From Pseudomaricurvus sp033283175 (GTDB taxonomy: Bacteria; Pseudomonadota; Gammaproteobacteria; Pseudomonadales; Cellvibrionaceae), in assembly GCA_033283175.1 (NCBI GenBank), contig JAWMQM010000001.1, positions 1,240,001 through 1,304,000 on the forward strand: 64,000 nucleotides of DNA, read 5' to 3'. Positions within the stretch are counted from its first letter, which is position 1; the number at the start of each line of letters is the position of its first letter. Made by a program: the position numbers and the translations under genes. The notes beneath the pieces were generated by a model that ran no database searches, was not told where the DNA came from, and was given only the letters and a program-made list of their open reading frames with translations. Below, in pieces: positions 36,072 through 44,120 of this stretch.

Positions 36072-37196
36072 ATGAAAGTCCAACCCGCTGCATTTTTACG
36101 TACCACGCTGCCCCTCGATTTCAGCAAGCTCGACGACTACGACAGTGGTCGTTACCACTCCGTGTGGTTGCCGGATCATATGGTCAGCTTCTGGCCCGAC
36201 TCCATCTGGACACCGGAGTTTACCGATCTCGCCACACTGTCACCGTCGCCTCATCGCCATCTCGATGCCATGGCTGTCGCCGCCGCCACCGCGGTGCAGA
36301 CCAGCCGCGTCAATATCGCCACCAGTGTGGTGGACACTGTGCGTCGTCACCCCTCACTGCTGGCGCAAAGCGCTCTCACCATTGATCACCTGGCGAAAGG
36401 TCGTTTTGTTCTGGGACTGGGCAGTGGCGAAACCGAAAACACCGTGCCCTACGGTTTTGATTTTCACAAACCGGTGGGACGTTTTGAGGAGTCGCTGAAA
36501 GTCATCCGCTTGCTGTGGGAGAGTGAAGGCCCGGTCAATTTCAACGGCGAGTTTTTCAAACTGGAACACGCGCGCCTCGATACCGAACCCTACGAGGGTA
36601 AATTCCCGCCCATCTGGATTGGCGCCGGTGGCCCGCGGATGCTGAAGATCACCGGCCGCTACGCCGATGGCTGGTGGCCCGCCGGCGCCTGGTCGCCGGA
36701 AGACTACGCCGCCAAGCTCAAGGTGGTGCGCGACTCCGCAGAAGAAGCCGGCCGCGATCCAATGGCCATTGTACCGGCCTTTATCATGACCTGCCTGATT
36801 GGCGACGATGACGAATTGGCGGAAATTCTGCAGGCGCCACTGGTTAAAGCCTGGGTACTGCAGGTCTCTGCCGACGTGCTGAAGGAACACGGCTTCAAAC
36901 ACCCCATGGGTGACGACTGGCGCGGCTACCAGGACATCAATCCCGGTGTGCTCACCCGCGAGCGCATCCTCGACATGCTGGACAAGGTGGAGCCGGAAGC
37001 CATTCTCGCCATCATTCCCCACGGCTCCCCCAAACAGGTTGCCAAACAGATCAAGGGCTTTGTGGAAGCGGGCCTGCGGGTGCCGAAAATTCTCGACTAC
37101 GGCGGTATGGCAGGCCTCAAGTACGGCGCCATCTCGGCGGCCAAGGTACGCGAAACCGAAGACGAACTGTTGCGGCTGTGTGGAGAGATTGCATGA
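36072..37196 (+). CDS. LLM-class (luciferase-like) flavin- or F420-dependent oxidoreductase
   Basis: The 374-residue protein is a bacterial-luciferase-like barrel. Signatures are WLPDHMVSFWP near the start, VVDTVRRHPSLLAQSALTIDHLAKGRF, LGLGSGETENTVPYGFDF, GRFEESLKVIRLLW and IWIGAGGPRMLKITGRYADGWW. These are shared by F420-dependent reductases and FMN monooxygenases; the overall look is nearer the F420 group. Which cofactor is used cannot be settled here. It starts a tightly packed operon: its stop overlaps the sulfotransferase start (ATGA). Confidence 0.88.
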   Translation: MKVQPAAFLRTTLPLDFSKLDDYDSGRYHSVWLPDHMVSFWPDSIWTPEFTDLATLSPSPHRHLDAMAVAAATAVQTSRVNIATSVVDTVRRHPSLLAQSALTIDHLAKGRFVLGLGSGETENTVPYGFDFHKPVGRFEESLKVIRLLWESEGPVNFNGEFFKLEHARLDTEPYEGKFPPIWIGAGGPRMLKITGRYADGWWPAGAWSPEDYAAKLKVVRDSAEEAGRDPMAIVPAFIMTCLIGDDDELAEILQAPLVKAWVLQVSADVLKEHGFKHPMGDDWRGYQDINPGVLTRERILDMLDKVEPEAILAIIPHGSPKQVAKQIKGFVEAGLRVPKILDYGGMAGLKYGAISAAKVRETEDELLRLCGEIA

Positions 37197-38371
37197 GCGA
37201 GCTGTTAAACGCCAACGAGCTCCTGCAATCGGCAAAGTCCAGCACCGGCCTCAGCGATTGGGGCGACGACACCTTGCCGGAACGCTTTGAGATGGCCGTG
37301 GAGAAACTCAATGCCATCGCCATGGACAACGTCGGCCGGCAGGCCACTACCGATGTCTGCCAATGGCTGCTCACCTCGCGGCTGAAATTTTTTAACGATC
37401 ACAAAATCACGCCGGGACTGGCGGACGAAGTGATTGAGCAGCCGCTGTTTGCCACCGGCGAACCGCGCTCCGGAACCACACTGCTGCACGCCCTGCTCTC
37501 CGTCGATCCCGATTCCCGTTCGCTGCGTTTCTGGGAAGTGATGTACCCGTCTCCACCGCCGGGACTGGCGGCGGATGATGATCCCCGTCGCGCCTGGGCC
37601 GACGCCGACTGGCGCGAGATCAACGCCATGGCCCCGGAGTGGCTGAAGATTCACCCTTACAACGACATGCTCGGCGATGGCTTGCCGGAGTGCGAGCGCA
37701 CCTGGGCTATGGACTTCCGGGTGATGACACCCACCGCCTGGTGGCGCGCCCCCATCGGCATGTATGTGGGCGGCCTGCCCACCGACGATCACGCCCAGTA
37801 CCGCATCCACAAGATGATGCTGCAGCACTGCCAATACGGTCGGCCTCCGGAACAACGAAAAAAGCGCTGGGCCCTGAAAGGTTTTCACGGTCCACGCCTC
37901 AAGGCGTTTTTTGATACCTACCCGGACGCGCGCCTGATCTGGACTCACCGCGACCCGGTACAGGTGACTGCGTCACGCATCGGTATGGCCATCGCCCTCA
38001 CCAAAGCCTTTACCAAAGGCGAAGTGGATATGGAGCAACAGGCCGCCATTCACCTGGCCGCAACACGCGCCGGCATCGTCGACACCATGAACAACCCTTT
38101 AATCGACGACCCGCGAATTTTTCACGTGCGTTACACCGACTTTGTCAGTGATCCCGTGGGCACCATCCGCAAGTTCTATGAATTCTGCGATATCGACATG
38201 ACCGACACAGCGGAACAGGCAATGCGCGATTATCTCGCCAACAACAAGGGCGATCGCTATGGCAAGTTTCACTACACCACCGACTGGATCCAAGAGGACC
38301 TCAATGCATTGAACGAAGAGTTTGCGCCCTATCGCCAACGCTTTGGCCTCGACGTCGAAGTGCGCAAATGA
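37193..38371 (+). CDS. Sulfotransferase-family protein
   Basis: The 392-residue protein has the PAPS-binding 5-prime-phosphosulfate loop EPRSGTTLLHALL (about 92-104) and the 3-prime-phosphate region LIWTHRDPVQVTASR. It belongs to the large bacterial group of P-loop sulfotransferase homologues often found in lipid and steroid-type gene clusters. It may sulfate a hydroxyl group, though many members have no proven activity. It overlaps the LLM gene by four bases and the next gene by four bases, so the three are translated as one unit. Confidence 0.88.
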   Translation: MSELLNANELLQSAKSSTGLSDWGDDTLPERFEMAVEKLNAIAMDNVGRQATTDVCQWLLTSRLKFFNDHKITPGLADEVIEQPLFATGEPRSGTTLLHALLSVDPDSRSLRFWEVMYPSPPPGLAADDDPRRAWADADWREINAMAPEWLKIHPYNDMLGDGLPECERTWAMDFRVMTPTAWWRAPIGMYVGGLPTDDHAQYRIHKMMLQHCQYGRPPEQRKKRWALKGFHGPRLKAFFDTYPDARLIWTHRDPVQVTASRIGMAIALTKAFTKGEVDMEQQAAIHLAATRAGIVDTMNNPLIDDPRIFHVRYTDFVSDPVGTIRKFYEFCDIDMTDTAEQAMRDYLANNKGDRYGKFHYTTDWIQEDLNALNEEFAPYRQRFGLDVEVRK

Positions 38372-39204
38372 AATCGCCAAACCAGCCTGTACATCCACGC
38401 ATCTCAGTTAACAGCGTCTGCTTTTTTGCCGCCACCCTGCAACAGCAATCCGAGTACTGGCGTATCCTCAACGCCCACACCGTGAGCCTGATTGCTCCCC
38501 AGCTCGACAATCACGAGCTGGGCAAAGTACAGCAGACCCTGCAGGCGTGCGACTGTGCGGTGGAAACCATTGTGCACAACTTTATCGCCGGCGCACCACT
38601 GAATCCCAACCCCGCCAGTTGGCACAAACCACGGGAGCAATTACAGCGTCGTATTGACGAGGCCCGGCAACTGGGCGCGCGCTCAATTTACATGCTCACC
38701 GGTGGTCGCGGTGACATGGACTGGGAAGACGCTGCTGCGGTTTTTGCGGAAGCCATCAAGCCCTGCATTGCTTATGCACAACAGGCTGGTGTGCAGTTGA
38801 TGATTGAGAACGCGCCTGCACAGTACGCAGACATTCATATTGCCCACAGCCTGCGCGACACGGTTACGCTGGCGGAGCTCGCCAATATCGGCGTCTGCAT
38901 TGACCTGTTTTTTTGCTGGGCGGAAGCCGACCTGAAACAAACCATTGAACGCTGTATTCCCCGCTGCGGACTGGTGCAGGTAAGCGACTATGTGTTGGGC
39001 GATCGCAACCTGCCGGCACGGGCCGTTGTGGGCGACGGAACCATTCCGCTGACCCGGTTGCTGCAATGGATTATCGACGCGGGTTACAGCGGAGCCTTCG
39101 AGCTCGAATTGATCGGCCCGCGCATTGACCAGGAGACACCGCTGCTGGCGGTCAAACGCAGCATCGACGCGCTGAATACGATTCTGCCTACACTGGGCGC
39201 CTGA
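38368..39204 (+). CDS. Sugar phosphate isomerase/epimerase-like TIM-barrel protein
   Basis: The 278-residue protein fits the xylose-isomerase-like AP_endonuc_2 barrel. It has IYMLTGGRGDMDWEDAA, a metal-ligand Glu in LMIENAPAQYADIH, IGVCIDLFFCW, GLVQVSDYV and GAFELELIGPRI with a further Glu. Members isomerise or epimerise sugars or cyclic polyols using a divalent metal. It overlaps the sulfotransferase gene by four bases. In this cluster an isomerase acting on a ring intermediate is plausible but unproven. Confidence 0.85.
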   Translation: MKSPNQPVHPRISVNSVCFFAATLQQQSEYWRILNAHTVSLIAPQLDNHELGKVQQTLQACDCAVETIVHNFIAGAPLNPNPASWHKPREQLQRRIDEARQLGARSIYMLTGGRGDMDWEDAAAVFAEAIKPCIAYAQQAGVQLMIENAPAQYADIHIAHSLRDTVTLAELANIGVCIDLFFCWAEADLKQTIERCIPRCGLVQVSDYVLGDRNLPARAVVGDGTIPLTRLLQWIIDAGYSGAFELELIGPRIDQETPLLAVKRSIDALNTILPTLGA

Positions 39205-39254
39205 TATTTACCGGACACGCCATACCGTAAGCACGCTTTCTTTGGAGATACCCT

Positions 39255-40490
39255 ATGGCCTTTGGCGACAGCCCTTGCGACAAGTCACTGCAGGATGCCT
39301 GGAATCAGTTTTGCGAGCAGCTGCAACACGCTGGCAGCAAAGTGTTCAAGGATTTCAATCCCGCGACGCCGGCACACCGTGTCGATGCACTGCGCTTTCT
39401 GACCCAGAACCTGGGACAGGCGTTTGACCTGGCACTGGAAACCCGCGACAGCCGCTACCCGCAACTGCACCCGTTCTGTACCCCCACCTGCAAACTGGGA
39501 GGCGATGCAGCCGACTTCACCTACCACCAGGCCTGGATCGACGGCGAAAGCACTTATCGCGTCTACGGCAATCGCGGCAGCGCCCGCTTTATTAATTTCA
39601 CCCTGCAGGGGCAACGGCCCTCCACCCAACCCGGCACCGACATCCCCAGCCTGCATGAACCGTTTGGCGATATACCGGAAAGCAACCTGTTTGGTCACGA
39701 CCTGGTGACCGACAGCGAAGGGGCTTTTGAGCTGTTTATCGGTGGGCCAAAACGTGACGTTAATTGGCTGCCCACCACCCCGAACACCCGCAAACTGTTC
39801 CTGCGCCAGGGCTTTGATGACTGGAATGAGCGACCGGCCCAACTGCATATCGAACGTATCGGGATGAACGAACCCAGGCCGTTGCCTTTGGCGGCTGACA
39901 TGATCGAAGCCATGGAGTGGGCCGGTAATTTTCTGGATGGGGTGATGAATGACTGGCCCGACCACCCCTATCAATACAGTCCCTTCGTCGATCCGATAAA
40001 CGTCAACCGGTTCCCACCGGATCCGTCAGCTTCAGCAGGCGCCGACGATCAGAAGCGTGGCCGCGCTGTTGCTCATTTATGTTGGCAGCTGCAACCGGAC
40101 GAGGCTCTGATTATTGAATTCGACAACCACGACGGCTTCTGGATGGTAAGCAACAACGGGGTGTTTTTTAACAGCATGGATTACCGCTATCGGCCGGTAA
40201 GCTACACACCGGCCCGCACTGCAGTCGACAGTGATGGCAAGGTGCGACTGATTTTGTGTGGGCAGGATCCCGGCTACCACAACTGGGTCGACACCCAGGG
40301 CTTTGAGCGCGGCAATATCACCTACCGCAATCTGCTCAGCAGCAACAACACCCGCTTTACGACCCAGCTGGTCAAAGCCGCTGAGCTGGCGGATGCCCTG
40401 CCTGCAGACACTGTACGCGTGTCACCGCAACAACGCATTGCGCAACTGCAGGTGCGTTTCCGCAGCATCAGTTTGCGCTACGGACTCTGA
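39255..40490 (+). CDS. DUF1214-containing protein, unknown function
   Basis: The 411-residue protein ends with a DUF1214 domain (about 290-390: FWMVSNNGVFFNSMDYRYR, VRLILCGQDPGYHNWVDTQG, NITYRN). The N-terminal 280 residues include LTQNLGQAFDLALETRDSRYP and a DUF1254-like beta portion. No signal peptide is seen, unlike many DUF1254/1214 proteins. GGAGA lies before the ATG. It is the last gene of the LLM operon, 50 bp after the TIM-barrel gene and followed by a strong terminator. Such proteins are common in lipid-degrading clusters, but their function is unknown. Confidence 0.85.
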   Translation: MAFGDSPCDKSLQDAWNQFCEQLQHAGSKVFKDFNPATPAHRVDALRFLTQNLGQAFDLALETRDSRYPQLHPFCTPTCKLGGDAADFTYHQAWIDGESTYRVYGNRGSARFINFTLQGQRPSTQPGTDIPSLHEPFGDIPESNLFGHDLVTDSEGAFELFIGGPKRDVNWLPTTPNTRKLFLRQGFDDWNERPAQLHIERIGMNEPRPLPLAADMIEAMEWAGNFLDGVMNDWPDHPYQYSPFVDPINVNRFPPDPSASAGADDQKRGRAVAHLCWQLQPDEALIIEFDNHDGFWMVSNNGVFFNSMDYRYRPVSYTPARTAVDSDGKVRLILCGQDPGYHNWVDTQGFERGNITYRNLLSSNNTRFTTQLVKAAELADALPADTVRVSPQQRIAQLQVRFRSISLRYGL

Positions 40491-40535
40491 TCACCGGAAC
40501 GGGGTATCGCCGCCCGGGGCAATATATTCAGCAAT

Positions 40536-40565
40536 AAAAATCCCGGCACTGGCCGGGATTTTTTT
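40536..40565. terminator. Rho-independent terminator between convergent operons
   Basis: AAATCCCGGC and GCCGGGATTT around a four-base loop, followed by TTTT, with an A-run on the other side, can stop transcription in both directions. Confidence 0.9.
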
Positions 40566-40584
40566 CAGGCGGAAATCCGGAGTT

Positions 40585-41058
40585 TCACGACGAAACGCGC
40601 AGTTCGCCTTCCAGCAGTTTCCAGATACCCTCGACACTGGCGATGCTTTTCTCCGGGGTTTTTATCAGGCCCCGCACAAATACCAGATGGCGACCACTGC
40701 GCACCACTTCCGGCTCGATGGTAATAAATTCACCCACTTTAGCCACGGAAACAAACTGGGTGTTAAGGCTGGTAGTGACACAATTCCTGGCCTTCTCGCC
40801 CATGGACTGCACCACGCCCATGCCAAGACCGATATCCGCAAAGGACATCACTATACCGCCGTGGATAGTACCAAGATGGTTGTTGGTGTGACGTGCGGCC
40901 ACCACCAGTCCCACAGTCACACCCTGGTCACTGTACTTCAACCAGTAGGGACCGACATGGCCGGTAAAACCTTCGGCGACGTTAACACGCTCCCAGCCTT
41001 CAGCCTCCAGCTTGCTGAAAGTTTCCAGCTCGGCAGGGGAGTACTCTTTATCGGACAT
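40585..41058 (-). CDS. Hotdog-fold thioesterase (PaaI-like)
   Basis: The 157-residue protein has the hotdog signature HLGTIHGGIVMSFADIGLGMGV with the usual His-Gly-Gly around the central helix, and NCVTTSLNTQFVSVAKVGEF as the following strand. It would hydrolyse acyl-CoA thioesters, perhaps as an overflow or product-release step for the beta-oxidation operon beside it. The ATG at 41058 is chosen over an upstream one because it starts the conserved part. A hairpin lies between it and the acyl-CoA dehydrogenase gene, so it may have its own promoter. Confidence 0.85.
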   Translation of the reverse strand: MSDKEYSPAELETFSKLEAEGWERVNVAEGFTGHVGPYWLKYSDQGVTVGLVVAARHTNNHLGTIHGGIVMSFADIGLGMGVVQSMGEKARNCVTTSLNTQFVSVAKVGEFITIEPEVVRSGRHLVFVRGLIKTPEKSIASVEGIWKLLEGELRVSS

Positions 41059-41124
41059 AATTACCTCGGTTCCGGTGGCAGGTTTGATGGACACTGCTGC
41101 CACACACTTAAACTTGCGTGCATA

Positions 41125-41184
41125 AAAAATGCGGAGGGTTGTCGCCGCTCAATCGAAGCCGGCTCGACAACACTTCCGCATTTT
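41125..41184. terminator. Large hairpin at the end of the acyl-CoA dehydrogenase operon
   Basis: AAAATGCGGA (41126-41135) and TCCGCATTTT (41175-41184) pair, with an inner GTTGTCG/CGACAAC pair. On the minus strand the stem ends in TTTTTT. It lies just beyond the stop of the leftward operon and may act as terminator or as an attenuator before the thioesterase gene. Confidence 0.65.
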
Positions 41185-41201
41185 CAGAATGCTGCTGACG
41201 A

Positions 41202-42113
41202 TCAGGCGTCAGCGAAACACTCGTCGGCCACCACTTGCGACTGACCACCGCGACCACCCAGCTCGGAGAGCAGGGCTTTCATGCGGTAGGTCCACAGGTG
41301 CAGGTCCATCTCCAGGGTCATACCCATGGCGCCGCTCATCTGGTGCATGTCGTAGATCAGGCGGGTAGCACTGTCCTGGGCGTGCAGGGCTGCCAGGGCT
41401 GCGTCACCGGCGTCGCCACTGAAGGCGGCCTTGAGAGCCAGCCAGCGCACACCACCAGTGAGTACCGCACACTCCGCCAGGCGATGACGCAAGGCCTGGA
41501 AGGTACCGATGGGACGACCGAACTGCTTGCGCACACTGACGTGTTCAACGGTGGAGTCCAGCGCCGCCTGCATCAGGCCAGCCACTTCTGCTGCCAGCGC
41601 CACACGCATCCAGGTCTTCACCGTTTTGGCAGTTTCGGCATCCAGCTGCTTCACTTCCGGCGTGCCCACCAGCTTGCCCATGGGGTAGGCAAACAGGGAC
41701 TCGGGCAGGGCTTCCACATCACCTTCAGCAGGGTGTGCAATGCCGACGCTGTCGCCGTCGATAATGATCAGGGTCTTGGCCTGTGGCACAAAGCGGCCGG
41801 GACGACCGTTTTCAACCACACCAAACGGGCGTGGCAGCTCGATGTCCAGGTGCGGACGCACCAGCATGGAGAGCGCCACCTCGGCGGTGTAGGGCAGCTG
41901 CGCCAGACGGGTAGTGGACGCTGCAGCAGAGACTGCACCCATTTCCGGTACTGCAGCAATCTCGAAGTAACCACCTTCTTCCAGCGCCGCATCCAGCTCC
42001 GGGCTGACCAGGGCAAAGCCGTGGAAATCCACCGGCGAGCTGGAGAAATCTTCAGCCAGCTTGTCGATGGCATCGGCAACCGCGAGCTGATCTTCGTTCA
42101 GTTGTAAATCCAT
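41202..42113 (-). CDS. Short acyl-CoA dehydrogenase homologue, probable beta-type partner
   Basis: The 303-residue protein has the C-terminal half of an acyl-CoA dehydrogenase (VRKQFGRPIGTFQALRHRLAE, LIYDMHQMSGAMGMTLEMDLHL). It is shorter than usual (about 380) and lacks the flavin-contacting EP..GSD segment in its middle domain. This pattern is seen in the non-FAD-complete subunits of heteromeric dehydrogenases of steroid side-chain degradation (recalled: ChsE1-ChsE2 type). Its start overlaps the end of the full-length dehydrogenase gene by one base (TGATG), so the two are coupled and probably form one enzyme. Confidence 0.88.
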   Translation of the reverse strand: MDLQLNEDQLAVADAIDKLAEDFSSSPVDFHGFALVSPELDAALEEGGYFEIAAVPEMGAVSAAASTTRLAQLPYTAEVALSMLVRPHLDIELPRPFGVVENGRPGRFVPQAKTLIIIDGDSVGIAHPAEGDVEALPESLFAYPMGKLVGTPEVKQLDAETAKTVKTWMRVALAAEVAGLMQAALDSTVEHVSVRKQFGRPIGTFQALRHRLAECAVLTGGVRWLALKAAFSGDAGDAALAALHAQDSATRLIYDMHQMSGAMGMTLEMDLHLWTYRMKALLSELGGRGGQSQVVADECFADA

Positions 42114-43249
42114 CAGCGTGGCTCCCTTGGCAGTTCCAGGAATTGGGTAGCAATGATGTTGAGCTGGATCTCAGCCGCACCGGAGGCAACACCGGCCACA
42201 ATGCCGCGCTGGTGATGTGCCAGCAGCATGGGGTGTACGCCACTGATGGCTTCGGGTACGTACTCAACCACGAATTCACTCACCAGGCGCTCACAGATCA
42301 CGGTGGAGAAGCGACCCACAGAGGCTTCAGGGCCGGCCTGGATTTTCTTGGCGCGCTTGTCGATGATGAAGTAGCTGTACCAGCGGGCGGCTTCACAGGC
42401 AGCGTGTGCCTTGGCAGCCTGGTCGATGGCGGCGCCGGTAAAGCGGCCCTCTTTCTTCAGCAGACTGACCGCATCTTTGAGAGTCTTGGACGCCAGGGAG
42501 AAGCGGGGGATACCCACACGCTCCAACGACAGCACCTGACCAATAATTTCCCACGCCTGACCTTCCTCACCCAGGCGCCACTTCTCATGCACCTGCACAT
42601 CGTCGAAGAAGACTTCGTGAATATCGCCTTCACCGATGATGGACGGAATATCGCGCACGGTGATGCCGGGGGTGTTCATGGGCACCAGGAAGATGGAGAT
42701 ACCGTTCTTGCCATCGGAGGTGCGCGCCAGCAGGAAACAGGTGTCCGCGTCGCCGGCGTAGGAGGTCCAGATTTTCTGGCCGTTAATGGTGTAGGTATCG
42801 CCGTTCTTTACCGCGCGGGTACGCAGGGAAGCGAGGTCGGAACCGGACTCAGGCTCGGAGAAGCCCTGACACCAGAGGGTCTCACCGCGAGCCATGGGCA
42901 GGATGTGAGTCTCTTTCTGCAGCTCGGAACCGAACAGCATCAGGATCGGGCCGATCCAGTTGACGTTCATGTACTGACCGCCACGGGGCTCGCCCGCCAT
43001 CCACATCTCTTCGGCGAGGATAAAGGCTTCCCACGGATCGGCGTCGCGACCGCCCCACTCGGAGGGCCAGTGGGGCACCAGCAGGCCGGCTTCGGCCAGG
43101 TCCGCACAGATTTTCTTGGCAAACACGGTCTGCTCTTTCGACGCCGGGCCGTGCGCGATGTGTTCCCAGTTCTCAGGCAGGGTCTTGGCCAGAACCTCGC
43201 GGATCTGGGCGCGGAACGCCGCCTGCTCTTCAGTCCAGTTAAAATCCAT
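42113..43249 (-). CDS. Acyl-CoA dehydrogenase
   Basis: The 378-residue protein has the full acyl-CoA dehydrogenase plan: N-terminal helices, the middle-domain motif GFSEPESGSDLASLRT, WTSYAGDAD, and a C-terminal helical domain ending EIQLNIIATQFLELPREP. It catalyses alpha,beta-dehydrogenation of an acyl-CoA with FAD and passes electrons to ETF. It sits directly before the short homologue (one-base overlap), suggesting an alpha2beta2 complex for a branched or ring-bearing substrate. The substrate is not known. Confidence 0.93.
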   Translation of the reverse strand: MDFNWTEEQAAFRAQIREVLAKTLPENWEHIAHGPASKEQTVFAKKICADLAEAGLLVPHWPSEWGGRDADPWEAFILAEEMWMAGEPRGGQYMNVNWIGPILMLFGSELQKETHILPMARGETLWCQGFSEPESGSDLASLRTRAVKNGDTYTINGQKIWTSYAGDADTCFLLARTSDGKNGISIFLVPMNTPGITVRDIPSIIGEGDIHEVFFDDVQVHEKWRLGEEGQAWEIIGQVLSLERVGIPRFSLASKTLKDAVSLLKKEGRFTGAAIDQAAKAHAACEAARWYSYFIIDKRAKKIQAGPEASVGRFSTVICERLVSEFVVEYVPEAISGVHPMLLAHHQRGIVAGVASGAAEIQLNIIATQFLELPREPR

Positions 43250-43295
43250 CAGGTTTTAATCCGAGTCTAATTAATCGTTTGACCGTAGCGCGGCC

Positions 43296-44105
43296 TTACT
43301 TCTTGCTGCCGCTGCCAATACCGGCAACGTATTTTTCCATGATGGCCAGGTAATCCGGGCTCAGCATCAGGGCACTGTTGGCCATGCGCTCCACATGGCG
43401 GGCCTGGTCGCGGCCCAGCTCGGCACACATCTCGATGGAGATCTTGGCGGCGCCCATCTGCTCGGCGTTCTGCTTGGTGAGGTGACGACAGAACTCCATC
43501 ACGTCGGCTTCAAAGGACTCATCAGCAAATACTTCGTGCACCAGACCCATGGTGAATGCGCGGTCGGCATCGGCCGGCTTGTTTGCCATGATCAGGTAGC
43601 GCGCCCAGTGCGGCCCCACGTAGCGGGTCAGGCGGCTGACGCCGTTAGAGGCCGGCAGCACACCGAACTTGCCTTCCGGGAAGGCGTAGCTGGCGCTCTT
43701 GGCGGCGAGGCGGAAGTCGCAGGAGAGGGACATCTCCAGGCCGCCACCCACACAGGTGCCCTGGTGCGCCACGACGATGGGCTTTTCGATGTGCTCCATC
43801 TCGTCGTAGATGCGGTGCATGCCGTGCAGCTTGAGGCGGTGTTTCTCACGGATCTGTGTCGGCGTGTTGGCGGGCACATCGGGCTCGCCGGTTTTGTCAC
43901 GCAGGTCGGCACCGGCGCAAAAGTAGCGGCCGGTGGCGCGGATCAGCATCACTTTCAGCTCTGGCGTGTCGCGGAACTTGTGCAGTGCCGCTTCGAACAG
44001 GCTCATGGTCTGTCCGGTGAGGGCGTTGAGTTTGTCCGGACGGTTCAGGGTGCAGATGATGATGCCGTCGTTCTCTTCTACCAACAGGTGTGGAGCTTCA
44101 CTCAT
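43296..44105 (-). CDS. Enoyl-CoA hydratase/isomerase
   Basis: The 269-residue crotonase has LNRPDKLNALT, the oxyanion segment RYFCAGADLRD (about 60-70), and both glutamates of hydratases: Glu124 in GGGLEMSLSCD and Glu144 in AFPEGKFGVLP. It should therefore hydrate enoyl-CoA, in contrast to the crotonase at 6090. It lies between the fused and the single acyl-CoA dehydrogenase genes (gaps of 15 and 46 bp) in one operon and would perform the second step of beta-oxidation. Confidence 0.92.
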   Translation of the reverse strand: MSEAPHLLVEENDGIIICTLNRPDKLNALTGQTMSLFEAALHKFRDTPELKVMLIRATGRYFCAGADLRDKTGEPDVPANTPTQIREKHRLKLHGMHRIYDEMEHIEKPIVVAHQGTCVGGGLEMSLSCDFRLAAKSASYAFPEGKFGVLPASNGVSRLTRYVGPHWARYLIMANKPADADRAFTMGLVHEVFADESFEADVMEFCRHLTKQNAEQMGAAKISIEMCAELGRDQARHVERMANSALMLSPDYLAIMEKYVAGIGSGSKK

Positions 44106-44120
44106 GTCTCTACTCCTTCC

